Notes: generated by a model not told the origin, from the sequence alone. A stretch of DNA of 64,000 bases from Moritella sp. 24 (GCF_018219155.1 NZ_CP056123.1:2365505-2429504), one strand, 5' to 3'. Shown: positions 1-9,818, counted from the first letter of the stretch. Translations and numbers: made by a program.

Positions 1-303
1 TAAATGATAAGCATACAAATTAATGTCATTTTTGATTAGCGTTTTAATACGGTTATATTTAATACCCGTTATCGCAGGCGATTCATTTTTCCAGAAATAA
101 CCGTGATGAACTAAAATTGCATCTGCTTGTTGTTCGACAGCAGCGTCAATAAGAGCTTGAGACGCCGTTACACCAGTGATCACTTTCGTCACAGTGTCTT
201 TGCCCTGAACCTGTAGCCCGTTGACCGTAAAATCACGCACACGGTGTGGTTGCATAAATTCAGTTAAAATATTTTCAAGTTTTTTATTATTGAGTGAGGC
301 CAT
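1..303 (-). CDS. Nif3-like dinuclear metal centre protein (YbgI family), N-terminal part
   Basis: Only the first 101 codons lie in the window; the gene runs off the left edge. The translation starts MASLNNKKLENILTEF and continues with NGLQVQG and later LVHHGYFWKNE. The paired histidines of the HHG segment are typical metal ligands of the Nif3/YbgI (GTP cyclohydrolase 1 type 2-like) family, a toroidal hexamer with a di-metal site and a poorly known cellular role. The ATG at 303 is divergent from the DUF1853 gene, leaving only about 76 bp between the two if the latter starts at 380. Family assignment is from recognised motifs; the function is not firmly known. Confidence 0.85.
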   Translation of the reverse strand, partial: MASLNNKKLENILTEFMQPHRVRDFTVNGLQVQGKDTVTKVITGVTASQALIDAAVEQQADAILVHHGYFWKNESPAITGIKYNRIKTLIKNDINLYAYHL

Positions 304-379
304 GCCCGCTCCTCGTTTTTTGTTGAATTCTAATCTAAGATTATATGTATACGTTAAGTTGAAGCTTGAAGCAAATAAC

Positions 380-1282
380 ATGCAGTTAGAAAGTAGTTTA
401 GACACCTATAACTATAATTTTAAGAATCCTGTCGTACGAGATCTAGCATGGACGATTGCAAGTCCGCCAATGGTTAACCTAGATCATGCAGATCTTATTT
501 CAACGGAATGGTTAGCGCAGCAATATACAAATTACCTACCTCGTCTCTTTGCTTTAGATAACGATCCAGCGCCCCTACTCAAATTTATACATTCGACCAC
601 AAGACTGGGTCTGTATTTCGAGCAACTCTGGTATTTTTTCTTTACTGACAACCCTAACTTTGATGTGCTACTCGCGAATAAACAGGTACGAGACGACCAC
701 GTGACCTATGGCGAATTTGATTTCATCGTCAAAGACAATCATACAAAGCAAGTGACACACTATGAAGTAGCAGTAAAGTTTTACCTCAGCTACCCCTGCA
801 AGCAGGCTGAACCACCATTATGGTACGGTGCAAACATAAGAGATCGTTTCGATATAAAATTCAATCATATGTGTAAGCATCAGATAAAATTAGGTAAAGA
901 AGCTGCAGCGAAACCAATCCTCGATGAACATAATATACAGATTGACCATGAAAAAATAATTTTGAAAGGACGTTTATATCAAGCGCATCCCGCACTTAAT
1001 CTGACAGACGAGATATTACCAAATAGTTGTAATTGGCAATGGATTACACAGCATCATTTTCAAGCACACTGTAGCCACCACGACTGGTATCAACTCGCTA
1101 AGCCTGATTACCTTGCAACACGTTCTATGGTCGAACTTGATAAGTATCACAACCAAAAATCAGACGAAAAAAAACCACTGCAGCTACTTCGATATGAAAA
1201 TCAAAAAGAAGCTGAGCGGTTGATATTAGTGCCTGATGAATGGCTAGAAAAATTAAACTTAACCGTTCAAAATAGACTATAG
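380..1282 (+). CDS. DUF1853 family protein
   Basis: A soluble protein of about 300 aa with the DUF1853 opening, NPVVRDLAWTIASPP, near residue 15, and family-like blocks around LGLYFEQLWYFFF and a GEFDFIVKD segment. This D/E-x-D...K-like arrangement (EFDFIVKD, then YEVAVKFYL) resembles nuclease-fold cores; that is inference only. In-frame upstream starts exist at 221 and 302, but they overlap the divergent Nif3-like gene, so I prefer the ATG at 380, which gives the usual family length. The stop lies one base from the stop of the convergent fabV, with no room for a separate terminator. No enzymatic function is established for this family. Confidence 0.75.
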   Translation: MQLESSLDTYNYNFKNPVVRDLAWTIASPPMVNLDHADLISTEWLAQQYTNYLPRLFALDNDPAPLLKFIHSTTRLGLYFEQLWYFFFTDNPNFDVLLANKQVRDDHVTYGEFDFIVKDNHTKQVTHYEVAVKFYLSYPCKQAEPPLWYGANIRDRFDIKFNHMCKHQIKLGKEAAAKPILDEHNIQIDHEKIILKGRLYQAHPALNLTDEILPNSCNWQWITQHHFQAHCSHHDWYQLAKPDYLATRSMVELDKYHNQKSDEKKPLQLLRYENQKEAERLILVPDEWLEKLNLTVQNRL

Positions 1283-1283
1283 A

Positions 1284-2489
1284 TTACGCTAGTGTGATTG
1301 GTTCGAAATCAACAATCGGGTTCACATCTGCATCATAGTCAACGCCTTCAATGCCAAAACCAAACAAGGCTAAGAACTCATCTTTATAGAATTGGTAATC
1401 AGTCGTTTCAAATAAGTTGTCGTCTGTTACTTCATCCCATAGCTTCACACACGTCGCTTGAACATCATCACGCAGTTCCCAATCATCCATACGCAGACGA
1501 TTTTTGTCATCAAGCTTAACGCTGCTAACACCTTGCGGGTACAGTGAATCGCGGAATAAACGTGAAATTTGCTCTAAGCAACCTTCATGTAAACCATGTT
1601 CTTTCATTACGCGGAATGCCATTGCAATGTATAGTGGCATAACAGGAATTGCAGCACTTGCTTGAGTCACAACACTCTTAAGCACAGCTACATTCGCACT
1701 GCCACCTGTCACTTTCAGGTCTGCATCAATTGCATGTGCAGCACGATCAAGATCTTGCTTCGCTTTACCTAATGCGCCATCCCAATAGATCGGCCATGTA
1801 ATTTCAGTACCGATGTAGCTATAAGCAACTGTTTTACAACCTTCAGCTAATACGCCAGCATCAGATAATGCAGACATCCATAGTTCCCAATCTTCACCGC
1901 CCATTACAGTCACGGTATCTTGGATCTCTTGTTCTGTAGCAGGTTCTACACTTGCTTCAAATAATGTGTTTTTATTGGTATCAACCGCTTTCGCTGTATA
2001 CGTTTCACCAATAGGTTTTAAACAAGAACGAACTACTTCGCCTGTGCTTGGTAATTTACGCACTGGAGACGCCAGTGAATAAACAACAAGATCAATTTGG
2101 CCAAGGTCTTCTTTAATTAAGTTAATCGCTGTATTTTTTGCTTGATCAGAAAATGCATCGCCATTAATGCTCTTTGCATATAGGCCTTCTTCTGCAGCAT
2201 ACTTTTCAAATGCTGCACTATTATACCAACCTGCCGTACCCGGCTTTCTTTCTGTTGCTGGTTTTTCGAAAAATACACCAATTGTTGCAGCGCCACCACC
2301 GAATGCAGCGGTAATACGAGACGAAAGACCGTAACCACTTGATGAGCCAACAACAAGAACACGTTTTGGTGCATTTTCAATAACGCCTTGTTCTTTATTA
2401 TACAGTATCTGTTCTTTAACATTTAAATCACAACCAACAGGATGAGTGGTTGTACAGATGAAACCGCGAGTTTTTGGTTTAATAATCAT
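1284..2489 (-). CDS. fabV: Enoyl-[acyl-carrier-protein] reductase (NADH), FabV type
   Basis: FabV reduces the trans-2 double bond of enoyl-ACP in the last step of each fatty-acid elongation round. It is the single-chain SDR-like isozyme that replaces FabI in many Vibrio-like marine bacteria. The start [20 protein letters not shown] is diagnostic, [14 protein letters not shown] is the nucleotide-binding loop (about residues 45-58), and [10 protein letters not shown] holds the Tyr-x8-Lys catalytic pair. The chosen ATG gives 401 aa, the normal FabV length, and is preceded by a GAAG element; a longer reading from a GTG at 2549 adds 20 residues unlike the family. It is a monocistronic gene, convergent with the DUF1853 gene. 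FabV enzymes are known for low triclosan sensitivity. Confidence 0.95.
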   Translation of the reverse strand: MIIKPKTRGFICTTTHPVGCDLNVKEQILYNKEQGVIENAPKRVLVVGSSSGYGLSSRITAAFGGGAATIGVFFEKPATERKPGTAGWYNSAAFEKYAAEEGLYAKSINGDAFSDQAKNTAINLIKEDLGQIDLVVYSLASPVRKLPSTGEVVRSCLKPIGETYTAKAVDTNKNTLFEASVEPATEQEIQDTVTVMGGEDWELWMSALSDAGVLAEGCKTVAYSYIGTEITWPIYWDGALGKAKQDLDRAAHAIDADLKVTGGSANVAVLKSVVTQASAAIPVMPLYIAMAFRVMKEHGLHEGCLEQISRLFRDSLYPQGVSSVKLDDKNRLRMDDWELRDDVQATCVKLWDEVTDDNLFETTDYQFYKDEFLALFGFGIEGVDYDADVNPIVDFEPITLA

Positions 2490-2688
2490 ATTATCTTCAC
2501 AATGTTGAGACACAGTAGATAGGATAAAAGTTTCTGTAAAATTAAGCACCTACTTTTTAACGTTTTTCATCTGGTTGGAGTTCTAACGACAAAAACAAGA
2601 TGCTACTTAATCAAAGTAAAAGGATAAATTTGCATTATTATACTTTTACACTACTATGCACCTCTAATAATGTTGGCTTGAACGCTTC

Positions 2689-2726
2689 GATTTATCATCA
2701 TACCTAAGCAAGGTAGGTGATAAATC
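2689..2726 (+). other. Stem-loop upstream of the pyrimidine 5'-nucleotidase gene
   Basis: The arms GATTTATCA and TGATAAATC (9 bp) are followed inward by TACCT and AGGTA (5 bp), with a small asymmetric internal loop and an AAGCA apical loop. There is no T-run after it, so it is not a standard terminator. It ends 33 bp before the start codon at 2760 and could be an operator or a 5' leader structure. Confidence 0.4.
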
Positions 2727-2759
2727 AGTGAAACAGAGCAATAAGAAGAGAAGAATAAT

Positions 2760-3416
2760 ATGCAAAAAATTAATAACGCGAATACTTACCTGTTCGATCT
2801 TGATGACACACTTTATTGCCCTAAACTTGGGATTTTAAAACAAGTTGAATCGAGAATGCATAAATTCATTTCGGATGCATTATCATTACCCCTACCCGCA
2901 GCAACTGTATTGTCGAATCACTATTACAAACAATATGGCGGTACAGTGAAAGGCTTAGTAAAACACCACCGTATTAATCGCGATGATTTTATTCATTACT
3001 GCCACGACATTAATATGGATAGCCTTAAAACACAGCCAAATTTAGGACATAGAATTGACCAATTGTCTGGCCGTAAAATAATTTATACAAACTCACCGAA
3101 ACATTATGCGACTAAAATTCTGACTGAATTAGCCTTAATCGATAGTTTTGATGATATTTTCTCATTAGAAGATGCAAATTATGAGCTAAAACCACACAAT
3201 TCAAGCTATGAACAACTTTGTAAAACCCATGCAATTAATAGCCATGAAACGGTATTCTTTGATGACCAATTACGTAACCTTAAACCCGCTAAAGCCCTTG
3301 GTATGACTACGGTCTGGCTATCAGGTTCAGAGCAAGTTGTCACAAATATTGACTATAAACCCGATTACGAAGCTAATAATTTAACTCAGTTTTTCAACTT
3401 GTTACAAGCAAGCTAA
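2760..3416 (+). CDS. HAD-family pyrimidine 5'-nucleotidase
   Basis: A 218-aa haloacid-dehalogenase-fold phosphatase. Motif I is DLDDTLYCP (about residues 14-22), motif II is the YTNSP segment (about residues 114-118), and motif III/IV is VFFDDQLRN with its acidic pair. The short alpha-helical cap after LYCPKLGIL and the overall length match the subfamily IA pyrimidine 5'-nucleotidases (yeast Sdt1-like), which dephosphorylate UMP/CMP or related nucleotides. The start ATG has a purine-rich AAGAGAAG element upstream. It is a single gene between fabV (divergent) and ygiQ. The exact substrate cannot be read from sequence. Confidence 0.85.
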   Translation: MQKINNANTYLFDLDDTLYCPKLGILKQVESRMHKFISDALSLPLPAATVLSNHYYKQYGGTVKGLVKHHRINRDDFIHYCHDINMDSLKTQPNLGHRIDQLSGRKIIYTNSPKHYATKILTELALIDSFDDIFSLEDANYELKPHNSSYEQLCKTHAINSHETVFFDDQLRNLKPAKALGMTTVWLSGSEQVVTNIDYKPDYEANNLTQFFNLLQAS

Positions 3417-3573
3417 ATATTTATTGCCGCTTTTAATCGCAAAAGGCGTTGTAAGTGGCTATAATCCGCCCTCAGTAACGGCAGGCTTTCTCTTTGTTGT
3501 ATTATATTCCCGCCGTGAAAATAGCCTTCGCAATTAACTTTGCGCACTAAAAATTAATACCCAAGAGTACTTT

Positions 3574-6015
3574 ATGCAAACTGCCAAAGATCTTTTTTCA
3601 TACCCAAAATTTCAGAATCGGGTAACAAAACCCGCCCCATTTTTGCCAATGACACGCGCAGAAATGAACAAACTCGGCTGGGATAGCTGCGATGTTATCG
3701 TTGTAACAGGCGATGCGTATGTTGATCACCCAAGTTTTGGTATGGCTATTATTGGCAGAACCTTAGAAGCACAAGGTTTTCGCGTAGGTATCATTTCTCA
3801 GCCAGACTGGGAAAGTGTCGACCCGTTTAAAGAATTAGGCCGACCAAATTTATTCTTCGGTGTAACATCGGGCAACATGGACTCGATGATCAACCGTTAT
3901 ACATCGGATCTAAAATTACGCCATGATGATGCGTATACGCCTGGTGATATTGGTGGCAAACGTCCCGACCGTGCAGTATTAGTGTATACCCAGCGTTGTA
4001 AGCAAGCATTTAAAGATGTGCCAGTTGTAATTGGTGGCATTGAAGCCAGCCTGCGCCGTATTGCTCACTATGATTACTGGTCAGATAAAGTACGTGGTTC
4101 AGTATTACCTGATTCAAAAGCAGATATGCTTATCTACGGTAATGCCGAACGACCACTTATCCAAGTTGCGCACCGCCTTGCTAATGGCGAGTCAATTAAA
4201 GACATCCAAGATGTTCGTGGTACAGGCGTTATGCTTAAAGAGCCATTACCAACTTGGAAAGGTATTGATTCTCGTACACTTGATACCCCAGGAAAAATCG
4301 AACCAATTATCAGTCCTTATACTGAAATTGATGAGACTTGCTCTAAACAAGATAAAGAACAAGTGATCGATAATTCAGATGCTGATGTTGCAAAACCTAT
4401 CGTAATGCAAGCACCTAAACAAATGCCTTGGCACGAAACTTATATTCGCCTGCCAGACATGGAAACGGTGAAAAAAGATAAAATGTTATACGCACATACA
4501 TCTCGCGTATTTCATCAAGAAACAAACCCAGTATCATCACGCGCATTAATCCAAAAACACGGTGCACGTGAAGTATGGCTGAACCCACCAGCAACACCAC
4601 TTGCAGAAGGTGAAATGGATGGCGTATTCGACTTAGCATATGCACGTATTCCACACCCGAGTTATGGCGATCAGAAGATCCCTGCATACGATATGATCAA
4701 AACATCGATTAATATTATGCGTGGTTGTTTTGGTGGTTGTTCTTTCTGTTCAATTACAGAGCATGAAGGACGTGTAATTCAAAGTCGTTCTGAAGATTCT
4801 ATCGTAAAAGAGATGGAAGCAATTCGCGATAAAGTACCTGGATTTACTGGTGTAATTTCCGATCTTGGTGGCCCAACGGCTAACATGTACAAGCTCGGTT
4901 GTATGAGTGCAAAAGCAGAAGCGACATGTCGCCGCCTGTCTTGTATCTTCCCTACAATTTGTACGCATATGGATACCGACCATACGCCAACTATTGATCT
5001 ATACCGTCGCGCACGTAAAGTACCGGGCATCAAGAAGATCTTAATTGCATCAGGTGTGCGTTATGATTTAGCAATTGAAGATCCACGCTACGTTAAAGAA
5101 TTAGTAGAGCATCATGTTGGTGGTTACTTGAAGATTGCTCCTGAGCATACAGAAAAGTCTCCACTTGATATCATGATGAAACCGGGTATGGGTACTTACG
5201 ATCGCTTTAAAGAAATGTTCGATCGCTATTCTGCTGAAGCAGGTAAAAAACAGTACTTGATCCCATACTTTATCTCTGCGCATCCTGGTACGAATGATAA
5301 AGACATGCTGACATTAGCGTTATGGTTGAAACAGTACAAGTTCAAGCTTGATCAAGTTCAAAACTTCTACCCTTCACCGCTTGCTAATGCGACAGCTGTA
5401 TATCACACAGAACTGAATTCACTACATAAAGTTCGTGAAACAGATGAAAAAGTAGTTGTGCCAAAAGGCGCTCGTCAACGTCGCTTACATAAAGCTTTAC
5501 TGCGTTACCACGATCCAGCTAACTGGCCACTAATTCGCGAATACCTAGTTAAAACAGGTAATCGTCATTTAATTGGCCGTGGTCCTAAACACCTAGTACC
5601 ACCAGAAAGCTTAGCGGAAAAACAAGCACAACGCAGTAATGCGAAACCGCAGCTGGGTAAAGGTGGCGCTAACAGCAAAAACAGACCAAACAGCAGTAAT
5701 AAGGGCGCGAAACTGCAACGTGCAGAACCGGGTACAAAACAATTTACCAAAGCGTTAACCAAACATACCGGTCTTGCACCACAAGAAGGTGTTGGTATTA
5801 ACGAAAAAGGTAATAAAGCGGGTAATAAACCTAACCGTAAAAAACCTGCTGTAGGCGGAAGCGCAGCGGGTAGTAAAAACGGTAATCAAAATGCAAACGG
5901 CAGCGTCAAGAATGGTGGATTTAAAAAACCAGCAGGAAGTCGACCTGGCGGCGCAAACAAGTCAGCAAATAAAGGTGGTCAAGGCCAGCAAGCGAAACGT
6001 AGTAATAAACGCTAA
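3574..6015 (+). CDS. ygiQ: YgiQ family radical SAM protein with basic C-terminal tail
   Basis: An 813-aa protein of the UPF0313/YgiQ family. The N-terminal part looks like a cobalamin-binding-type Rossmann domain ([14 protein letters not shown] near residue 45). The radical SAM cluster motif is C385-x3-C389-x2-C392 within [16 protein letters not shown], which would bind the [4Fe-4S] cluster that cleaves S-adenosylmethionine. The substrate of the family is not known. From about residue 690 to the end the protein turns into a low-complexity tail rich in Lys, Gly, Asn and Ser, probably disordered and nucleic-acid binding. It is a monocistronic gene followed by a strong hairpin terminator. Confidence 0.93.
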   Translation: MQTAKDLFSYPKFQNRVTKPAPFLPMTRAEMNKLGWDSCDVIVVTGDAYVDHPSFGMAIIGRTLEAQGFRVGIISQPDWESVDPFKELGRPNLFFGVTSGNMDSMINRYTSDLKLRHDDAYTPGDIGGKRPDRAVLVYTQRCKQAFKDVPVVIGGIEASLRRIAHYDYWSDKVRGSVLPDSKADMLIYGNAERPLIQVAHRLANGESIKDIQDVRGTGVMLKEPLPTWKGIDSRTLDTPGKIEPIISPYTEIDETCSKQDKEQVIDNSDADVAKPIVMQAPKQMPWHETYIRLPDMETVKKDKMLYAHTSRVFHQETNPVSSRALIQKHGAREVWLNPPATPLAEGEMDGVFDLAYARIPHPSYGDQKIPAYDMIKTSINIMRGCFGGCSFCSITEHEGRVIQSRSEDSIVKEMEAIRDKVPGFTGVISDLGGPTANMYKLGCMSAKAEATCRRLSCIFPTICTHMDTDHTPTIDLYRRARKVPGIKKILIASGVRYDLAIEDPRYVKELVEHHVGGYLKIAPEHTEKSPLDIMMKPGMGTYDRFKEMFDRYSAEAGKKQYLIPYFISAHPGTNDKDMLTLALWLKQYKFKLDQVQNFYPSPLANATAVYHTELNSLHKVRETDEKVVVPKGARQRRLHKALLRYHDPANWPLIREYLVKTGNRHLIGRGPKHLVPPESLAEKQAQRSNAKPQLGKGGANSKNRPNSSNKGAKLQRAEPGTKQFTKALTKHTGLAPQEGVGINEKGNKAGNKPNRKKPAVGGSAAGSKNGNQNANGSVKNGGFKKPAGSRPGGANKSANKGGQGQQAKRSNKR

Positions 6016-6038
6016 ACCTTAGCTTTCCACACTAAATT

Positions 6039-6072
6039 AAAGGGTAAAATGGTCATTCATTTTACCCTTTTT
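6039..6072 (+). terminator. Rho-independent terminator of ygiQ
   Basis: The arms AAAGGGTAAAAT and ATTTTACCCTTT flank a GGTCATTC loop and are followed by a T-run. It begins 24 bp after the ygiQ stop. Confidence 0.85.
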
Positions 6073-6199
6073 AGCATCTATCCATTTATTTTAATTCCTT
6101 ATCACGTACCTCTTTAAACTAATTAGCAACTATAATTAAAACTCCAAAACACCCTTGATAAATGTATTGGTTACATTTAGCCGTTACGGGAGGTTGATT

Positions 6200-6718
6200 A
6201 TGCTCATGCAAAAAATCACCCATTATTTAGATCAAGCTTATATTACCTACCAAAGTGATCATCATCCACCCGGCTATACTGCACAACATGTAGCTGAATT
6301 AAGTAAAACCAGTGGTATGTGTTTCGCTAAAACCGTCATCATTACTGCTGATACAAGACTTGTTATGATTGTAATGCCAGCGCCTTACACCATTGATTTT
6401 GATAATATTGCTTATTCAATTGGAGCTCGTTACGTTAATTTAGCTTACGAACATCAGTTCAGTGGACTATTTCCAGATTGTGAGGTTGGCGCAATGCCGC
6501 CATTTGGTCACTTATTTAACATCCCTGTGTATATTTCAGAAGCATTAGTGCAGCAAAAAGAGATCAGTTTTAACGCTGGAGATCATTGCGAAACAATCAG
6601 AATGAAAGCAGAGGATTTGATCAGCTTAGTACAACCAACAATTATTAGCTGTGGCTTTCATAAGGCCGGAAGTGGTTATCACCATGAACATGTTAGGCAA
6701 GGTAAATTAAGGCATTAA
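6200..6718 (+). CDS. YbaK/EbsC-type aminoacyl-tRNA deacylase-like protein
   Basis: A 172-aa protein with the YbaK/ProX fold pattern: YTAQHVAELSKTSG, then FAKTVII, in which the lysine corresponds to the conserved catalytic-site lysine of the family, and later GAMPPFGHLF, the GxxxPxG-like loop. Such proteins hydrolyse mischarged aminoacyl-tRNAs in trans; which amino acid this one edits is not visible. The ATG at 6200 is chosen because GGGAGG lies 6 bases upstream; a TTG at 6155 has no ribosome site. It is followed 45 bp later by a small unknown gene that may share its transcript. Confidence 0.8.
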   Translation: MLMQKITHYLDQAYITYQSDHHPPGYTAQHVAELSKTSGMCFAKTVIITADTRLVMIVMPAPYTIDFDNIAYSIGARYVNLAYEHQFSGLFPDCEVGAMPPFGHLFNIPVYISEALVQQKEISFNAGDHCETIRMKAEDLISLVQPTIISCGFHKAGSGYHHEHVRQGKLRH

Positions 6719-6763
6719 CGACAGACTAAGCATGTCTATTCACTAGTAGAGGAACTTTAAATC

Positions 6764-7045
6764 ATGAGGATTAGCAGTCAATTATTAACAAGTTCAGAAA
6801 GTACATTAGCTAAAATAAAAGGTCAGTCTGATTGGCAACAAGAGATTAATGCGCTTGAATTAAACTCTGACGAACAAGCAGTGATAAATATCATCACGGC
6901 CAACATAGTACTCACTATTCAGTGTGGCGGGATAACCATGATTGGCGAGCTATACAAAAATATTAATATCTATGCGCAAGATGCAGCACAGTATATTGAT
7001 ATTAACGTAGATGATGTCATTCACAAAGTAATGCGTAATCTATGA
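6764..7045 (+). CDS. Uncharacterised 93-aa protein
   Basis: I do not recognise a family. The protein is acidic and predicted soluble, with a C-terminal half rich in Ile, Asp and Asn (YIDINVDDVIHKVMRNL). A GAGGA element sits about 11 bases before the ATG. It has one cysteine, no signal peptide and no membrane segment. It lies downstream of and co-directional with the YbaK-like gene (45-bp gap), so co-transcription is possible. It is followed by a long inverted repeat in the convergent space before mogA. Confidence 0.6.
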   Translation: MRISSQLLTSSESTLAKIKGQSDWQQEINALELNSDEQAVINIITANIVLTIQCGGITMIGELYKNINIYAQDAAQYIDINVDDVIHKVMRNL

Positions 7046-7083
7046 CTGTTCGATATTAGACTGTGTATAACGAATGATAAACA

Positions 7084-7121
7084 AGCCATGTATTTCAACG
7101 CGAACATGAAAATACATGGCT
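7084..7121. repeat. 12-bp inverted repeat between convergent genes
   Basis: AGCCATGTATTT and AAATACATGGCT are perfectly complementary across a 14-base loop. It sits between the 93-aa gene and mogA, which converge. There is no clear T-run on either side, so it may terminate inefficiently in both directions or act at the RNA level. Confidence 0.5.
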
Positions 7122-7157
7122 ACTATATTGATACTAACCTATAAAATAAATAATATA

Positions 7158-7691
7158 TTATTTTGCTTTTGGTCTGAACGGCTTAATGACAGATTCATCA
7201 CATACTAAGAAAGGACCATCCATTAAGTCAATGCAATAAGGGATTGCAGGGAATACGGCATCTAAACATTCACGAATTGATTTAGGTTTACCCGGTAAGT
7301 TCACGATTAATGAGTCAGCACGTAAGCCCGCAGTTTGACGAGAAAGGATCGCTGTTGGTACAAATTTAAGTGATTCTGTACGCATTAACTCACCAAAGCC
7401 CGGCATCATACGATCACATACCGCTTCAGTGGCTTCAGGTGTTACATCACGCTTAGCTGGACCAGTTCCGCCCGTTGTTACGATCAAACTACAATTCTGT
7501 TCATCCGCCATTTTGATCAGCGTAGCTTCAATTACATCTTGCTCATCAGGAATAACTTCATAAACAGGTTCCCACTCAGAAGTCAGGTACTCGTTTAATA
7601 CAGCGATAATAGCCTTACCAGAAAGATCTTCATAAATGCCAGCACTGGCTCTATCACTTACTGTCACAATACCGATTTTAGCTTTAGTCAT
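7158..7691 (-). CDS. mogA: Molybdopterin adenylyltransferase MogA
   Basis: MogA adenylates molybdopterin before molybdate insertion in molybdenum cofactor synthesis. The 177-aa sequence carries the MoaB/Mog fold hallmarks: IGIVTVSDRASAGIYEDLSG at the N-terminus and the TTGGTGPAKRDVTPEAT loop (about residues 73-89) that binds the pterin. NLPGKPKSIRECLDAV near the C-terminus is the second conserved element. It is a monocistronic gene, divergent from the dicarboxylate carrier. A second Moco gene, mobB, lies 21 kb away. Confidence 0.93.
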   Translation of the reverse strand: MTKAKIGIVTVSDRASAGIYEDLSGKAIIAVLNEYLTSEWEPVYEVIPDEQDVIEATLIKMADEQNCSLIVTTGGTGPAKRDVTPEATEAVCDRMMPGFGELMRTESLKFVPTAILSRQTAGLRADSLIVNLPGKPKSIRECLDAVFPAIPYCIDLMDGPFLVCDESVIKPFRPKAK

Positions 7692-7765
7692 TGTTTATTC
7701 CATATAGCTCATTTATTTAATGGCCTAATTTTAACGGAAGCAATCGGGAGTGTAAAATCAAGAGG

Positions 7766-7779
7766 TTGATCTACCTCAA
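7766..7779 (+). promoter_or_regulatory. FNR-like box upstream of the DcuC-type carrier
   Basis: TTGATCTACCTCAA matches TTGAT-N4-ATCAA with one mismatch in the right half. It lies about 165 bp before the start codon at 7943, in the divergent space shared with mogA. DcuC carriers are anaerobically induced by FNR in Escherichia coli, so activation here is plausible. This is a single imperfect site. Confidence 0.4.
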
Positions 7780-7942
7780 ACTATTTATCCTGAGTTTATT
7801 AAATGCTGATTTAGATCATCAATAGTAGTGTTAACCATCGTAAAACAACCTCTTTGTGGGTACATTCAACCAGTAATGGAAACATTAGTTTAAACGTTAA
7901 AATAATGTTAATTGTGTATTAGGATACAGTAAAGAGGTTTCA

Positions 7943-9310
7943 ATGTTAGAGTTATTCATTGGTTTGATTGTGACGGTTGCAGTCGGCTATTTCATCGTCA
8001 AAGAGTATAAAGCAGCGGGTGTATTGCTTACCGCTGGTATTACGCTACTAATCATCACCGGATTGCTTGGTAAACAAATTCTACCATCAAGTATAGAAAG
8101 TACAGGTAATATACTTACAGACTCATTAGAGTTTGTTAAATACATGCTGAAATATCGCGGTGGCGGTCTTGGTATGCAAATTATGTTGTTATGTGGTTTT
8201 GCTGCTTACATGACTAAAATTGATGCCAACAACGTCGTTGTTAAACAATTCTCAAGACCACTGTCATTTATAAAATCCCCTTATACCCTACTTGTCGCTG
8301 CTTATATCGTTGCTTGCTTGATGTCGCTTGCAGTAAGCTCTGCAACAGGTCTTGGTGTGTTATTAATGGCGACCTTATTCCCAATGATGACCGCAATGGG
8401 TATCTCTCGCCCTGCTGCTGTTGCAGTTTGTGCTTCTCCTGCTGCTATTATCTTATCTCCAACATCTGGTGATGTTGTCGTTGCAGCCGAAAAATCAGGA
8501 TTACCTTTGCATGTATTTGCTGTAGAGACTGTATTACCTGTATCAATTTGCGCAATCCTCGTTATGGCTGCCGCTGCATTTTTCTGGAATCGTCATTTAG
8601 ACAAAAAAGAAAACACGCCGATGGTAAAAACAGATATCTCAGAGATCGTTGTAACGGCACCGGGATATTATGCAGTCCTACCGTTCCTACCAATTATCGG
8701 TGTATTTCTATTTAACGGCTCTACAATTAAGGGCTTGTCACTTGATATCTACACTATCGTTGTCTTCTCTATCTTCATTAGTGCGATTGTCGACTTTATA
8801 ACTAAACGCTTAAATGGACGCGCAACCTTAGAAGATTTAGAATCTTGCTACGAAGGCATGGGCGATGCATTTAAAGGCGTGGTAATGCTATTAGTCGCTG
8901 CAGGTGTATTTGCACAAGGCTTAATGTCTCTTGGTGCGATTGATAATTTGATTGGCCTAGCCGAAGCTGCTGGCGCAGGCGGGTTTGCATTAATGTTGAT
9001 TCTAACAGGTCTAACCGTGGCCGCAGCAATCGCAACAGGTTCAGGTAATGCCCCATTCTATGCATTTGTTGAACTAGCCCCTGCTCTTGCTGGTAAAATG
9101 GGTCTAAACCCTGCGTTCTTAATCATCCCGATGTTACAAGCATCAAATCTTGGTCGAACTGTATCACCCGTTGCTGGTGTTATTGTGGCAACAAGTGGCA
9201 TGGGTAAAATAAGTCCATTTGAAGTCGTTAAACGTACTTCAGTACCTGTGTTAGCAGGTTTGATTACTGTTATCGGCGGTACTATGGTTCTTGTACCTAT
9301 GTATGCTTAG
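7943..9310 (+). CDS. Anaerobic C4-dicarboxylate transporter, DcuC family
   Basis: A 455-aa integral membrane protein with about 12-14 hydrophobic segments throughout. The pattern of two related halves and the blocks LSPTSGDVVVAAEKSG (about residues 170-185) and the ATGSGNAPFYAFVELAP loop with a later NLGRTVSPVAGVI are typical of the DcuC/YfcC ion-transporter superfamily. DcuC exports succinate or exchanges C4-dicarboxylates in anaerobic growth. RBS AAAGAGG lies before the ATG. The upstream region has an FNR-like box and the gene ends at a strong terminator. The precise substrate is inferred from the family. Confidence 0.87.
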   Translation: MLELFIGLIVTVAVGYFIVKEYKAAGVLLTAGITLLIITGLLGKQILPSSIESTGNILTDSLEFVKYMLKYRGGGLGMQIMLLCGFAAYMTKIDANNVVVKQFSRPLSFIKSPYTLLVAAYIVACLMSLAVSSATGLGVLLMATLFPMMTAMGISRPAAVAVCASPAAIILSPTSGDVVVAAEKSGLPLHVFAVETVLPVSICAILVMAAAAFFWNRHLDKKENTPMVKTDISEIVVTAPGYYAVLPFLPIIGVFLFNGSTIKGLSLDIYTIVVFSIFISAIVDFITKRLNGRATLEDLESCYEGMGDAFKGVVMLLVAAGVFAQGLMSLGAIDNLIGLAEAAGAGGFALMLILTGLTVAAAIATGSGNAPFYAFVELAPALAGKMGLNPAFLIIPMLQASNLGRTVSPVAGVIVATSGMGKISPFEVVKRTSVPVLAGLITVIGGTMVLVPMYA

Positions 9311-9364
9311 TAGCAATATTTGGATGTAATAAGCATATTCAATTGCTGATATAAATTAACCGTT

Positions 9365-9394
9365 AAGGCTAGGACAATGTTCCTAGCCTTTTTT
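9365..9394 (+). terminator. Rho-independent terminator after the DcuC-type gene
   Basis: The hairpin AAGGCTAGGA / TCCTAGCCTT has a 6-base loop and a following T-run. It lies between convergent genes. Confidence 0.85.
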
Positions 9395-9398
9395 GTGA

Positions 9399-9818
9399 CT
9401 ATTTATGTTTAATCGTTAATGGCTTGTCTTTAATACCAGCATAAAAAACAACGATTTCGGCAGGTACATCACCATTATTTACACCGTAATGCCATTTATT
9501 AACCACTTCAACAAGGGTATCACCCGCTTTCATTTCTAATGTTTTATTGTCTTCTGTAATAACCGTCAGTTCACCACTGACTAAATAGCCTGCATTAATA
9601 ACCGGATGTTCATGCAAAGGTAATTTAACACCCGGTGCAATATCAATTTTTAATATGGTGATCTCAGGTTTACCTGCTGGGTAACTTGGTAGCTCAGATC
9701 CATCCCAACTTACTGTCGACTTAGCCAATACATCCACGGTGACTGGTTTTGAGTCGTTAGCAGATACATTACCTGCTGCAAGTAATGCAAAACATAAACC
9801 ACTAATTAAACCTTTCAT
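9399..9818 (-). CDS. Secreted cupin-domain protein
   Basis: A 139-aa protein with a Sec signal peptide (MKGLISGLCFALLAAGNVSA) followed by a single cupin barrel. The first cupin motif is PGVKLPLHEHPVINAGYLVSGE, with the two metal-binding histidines, and the second is AGDTLVEVVNKWHYGVNNG, with the third. Expected location is the periplasm. The ATG at 9818 is preceded by AGGATAGGGA; the upstream GTG/ATG reading would bury the signal peptide behind 14 extra residues. Substrate unknown; such proteins include small dioxygenases and binding proteins. Confidence 0.8.
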   Translation of the reverse strand: MKGLISGLCFALLAAGNVSANDSKPVTVDVLAKSTVSWDGSELPSYPAGKPEITILKIDIAPGVKLPLHEHPVINAGYLVSGELTVITEDNKTLEMKAGDTLVEVVNKWHYGVNNGDVPAEIVVFYAGIKDKPLTIKHK

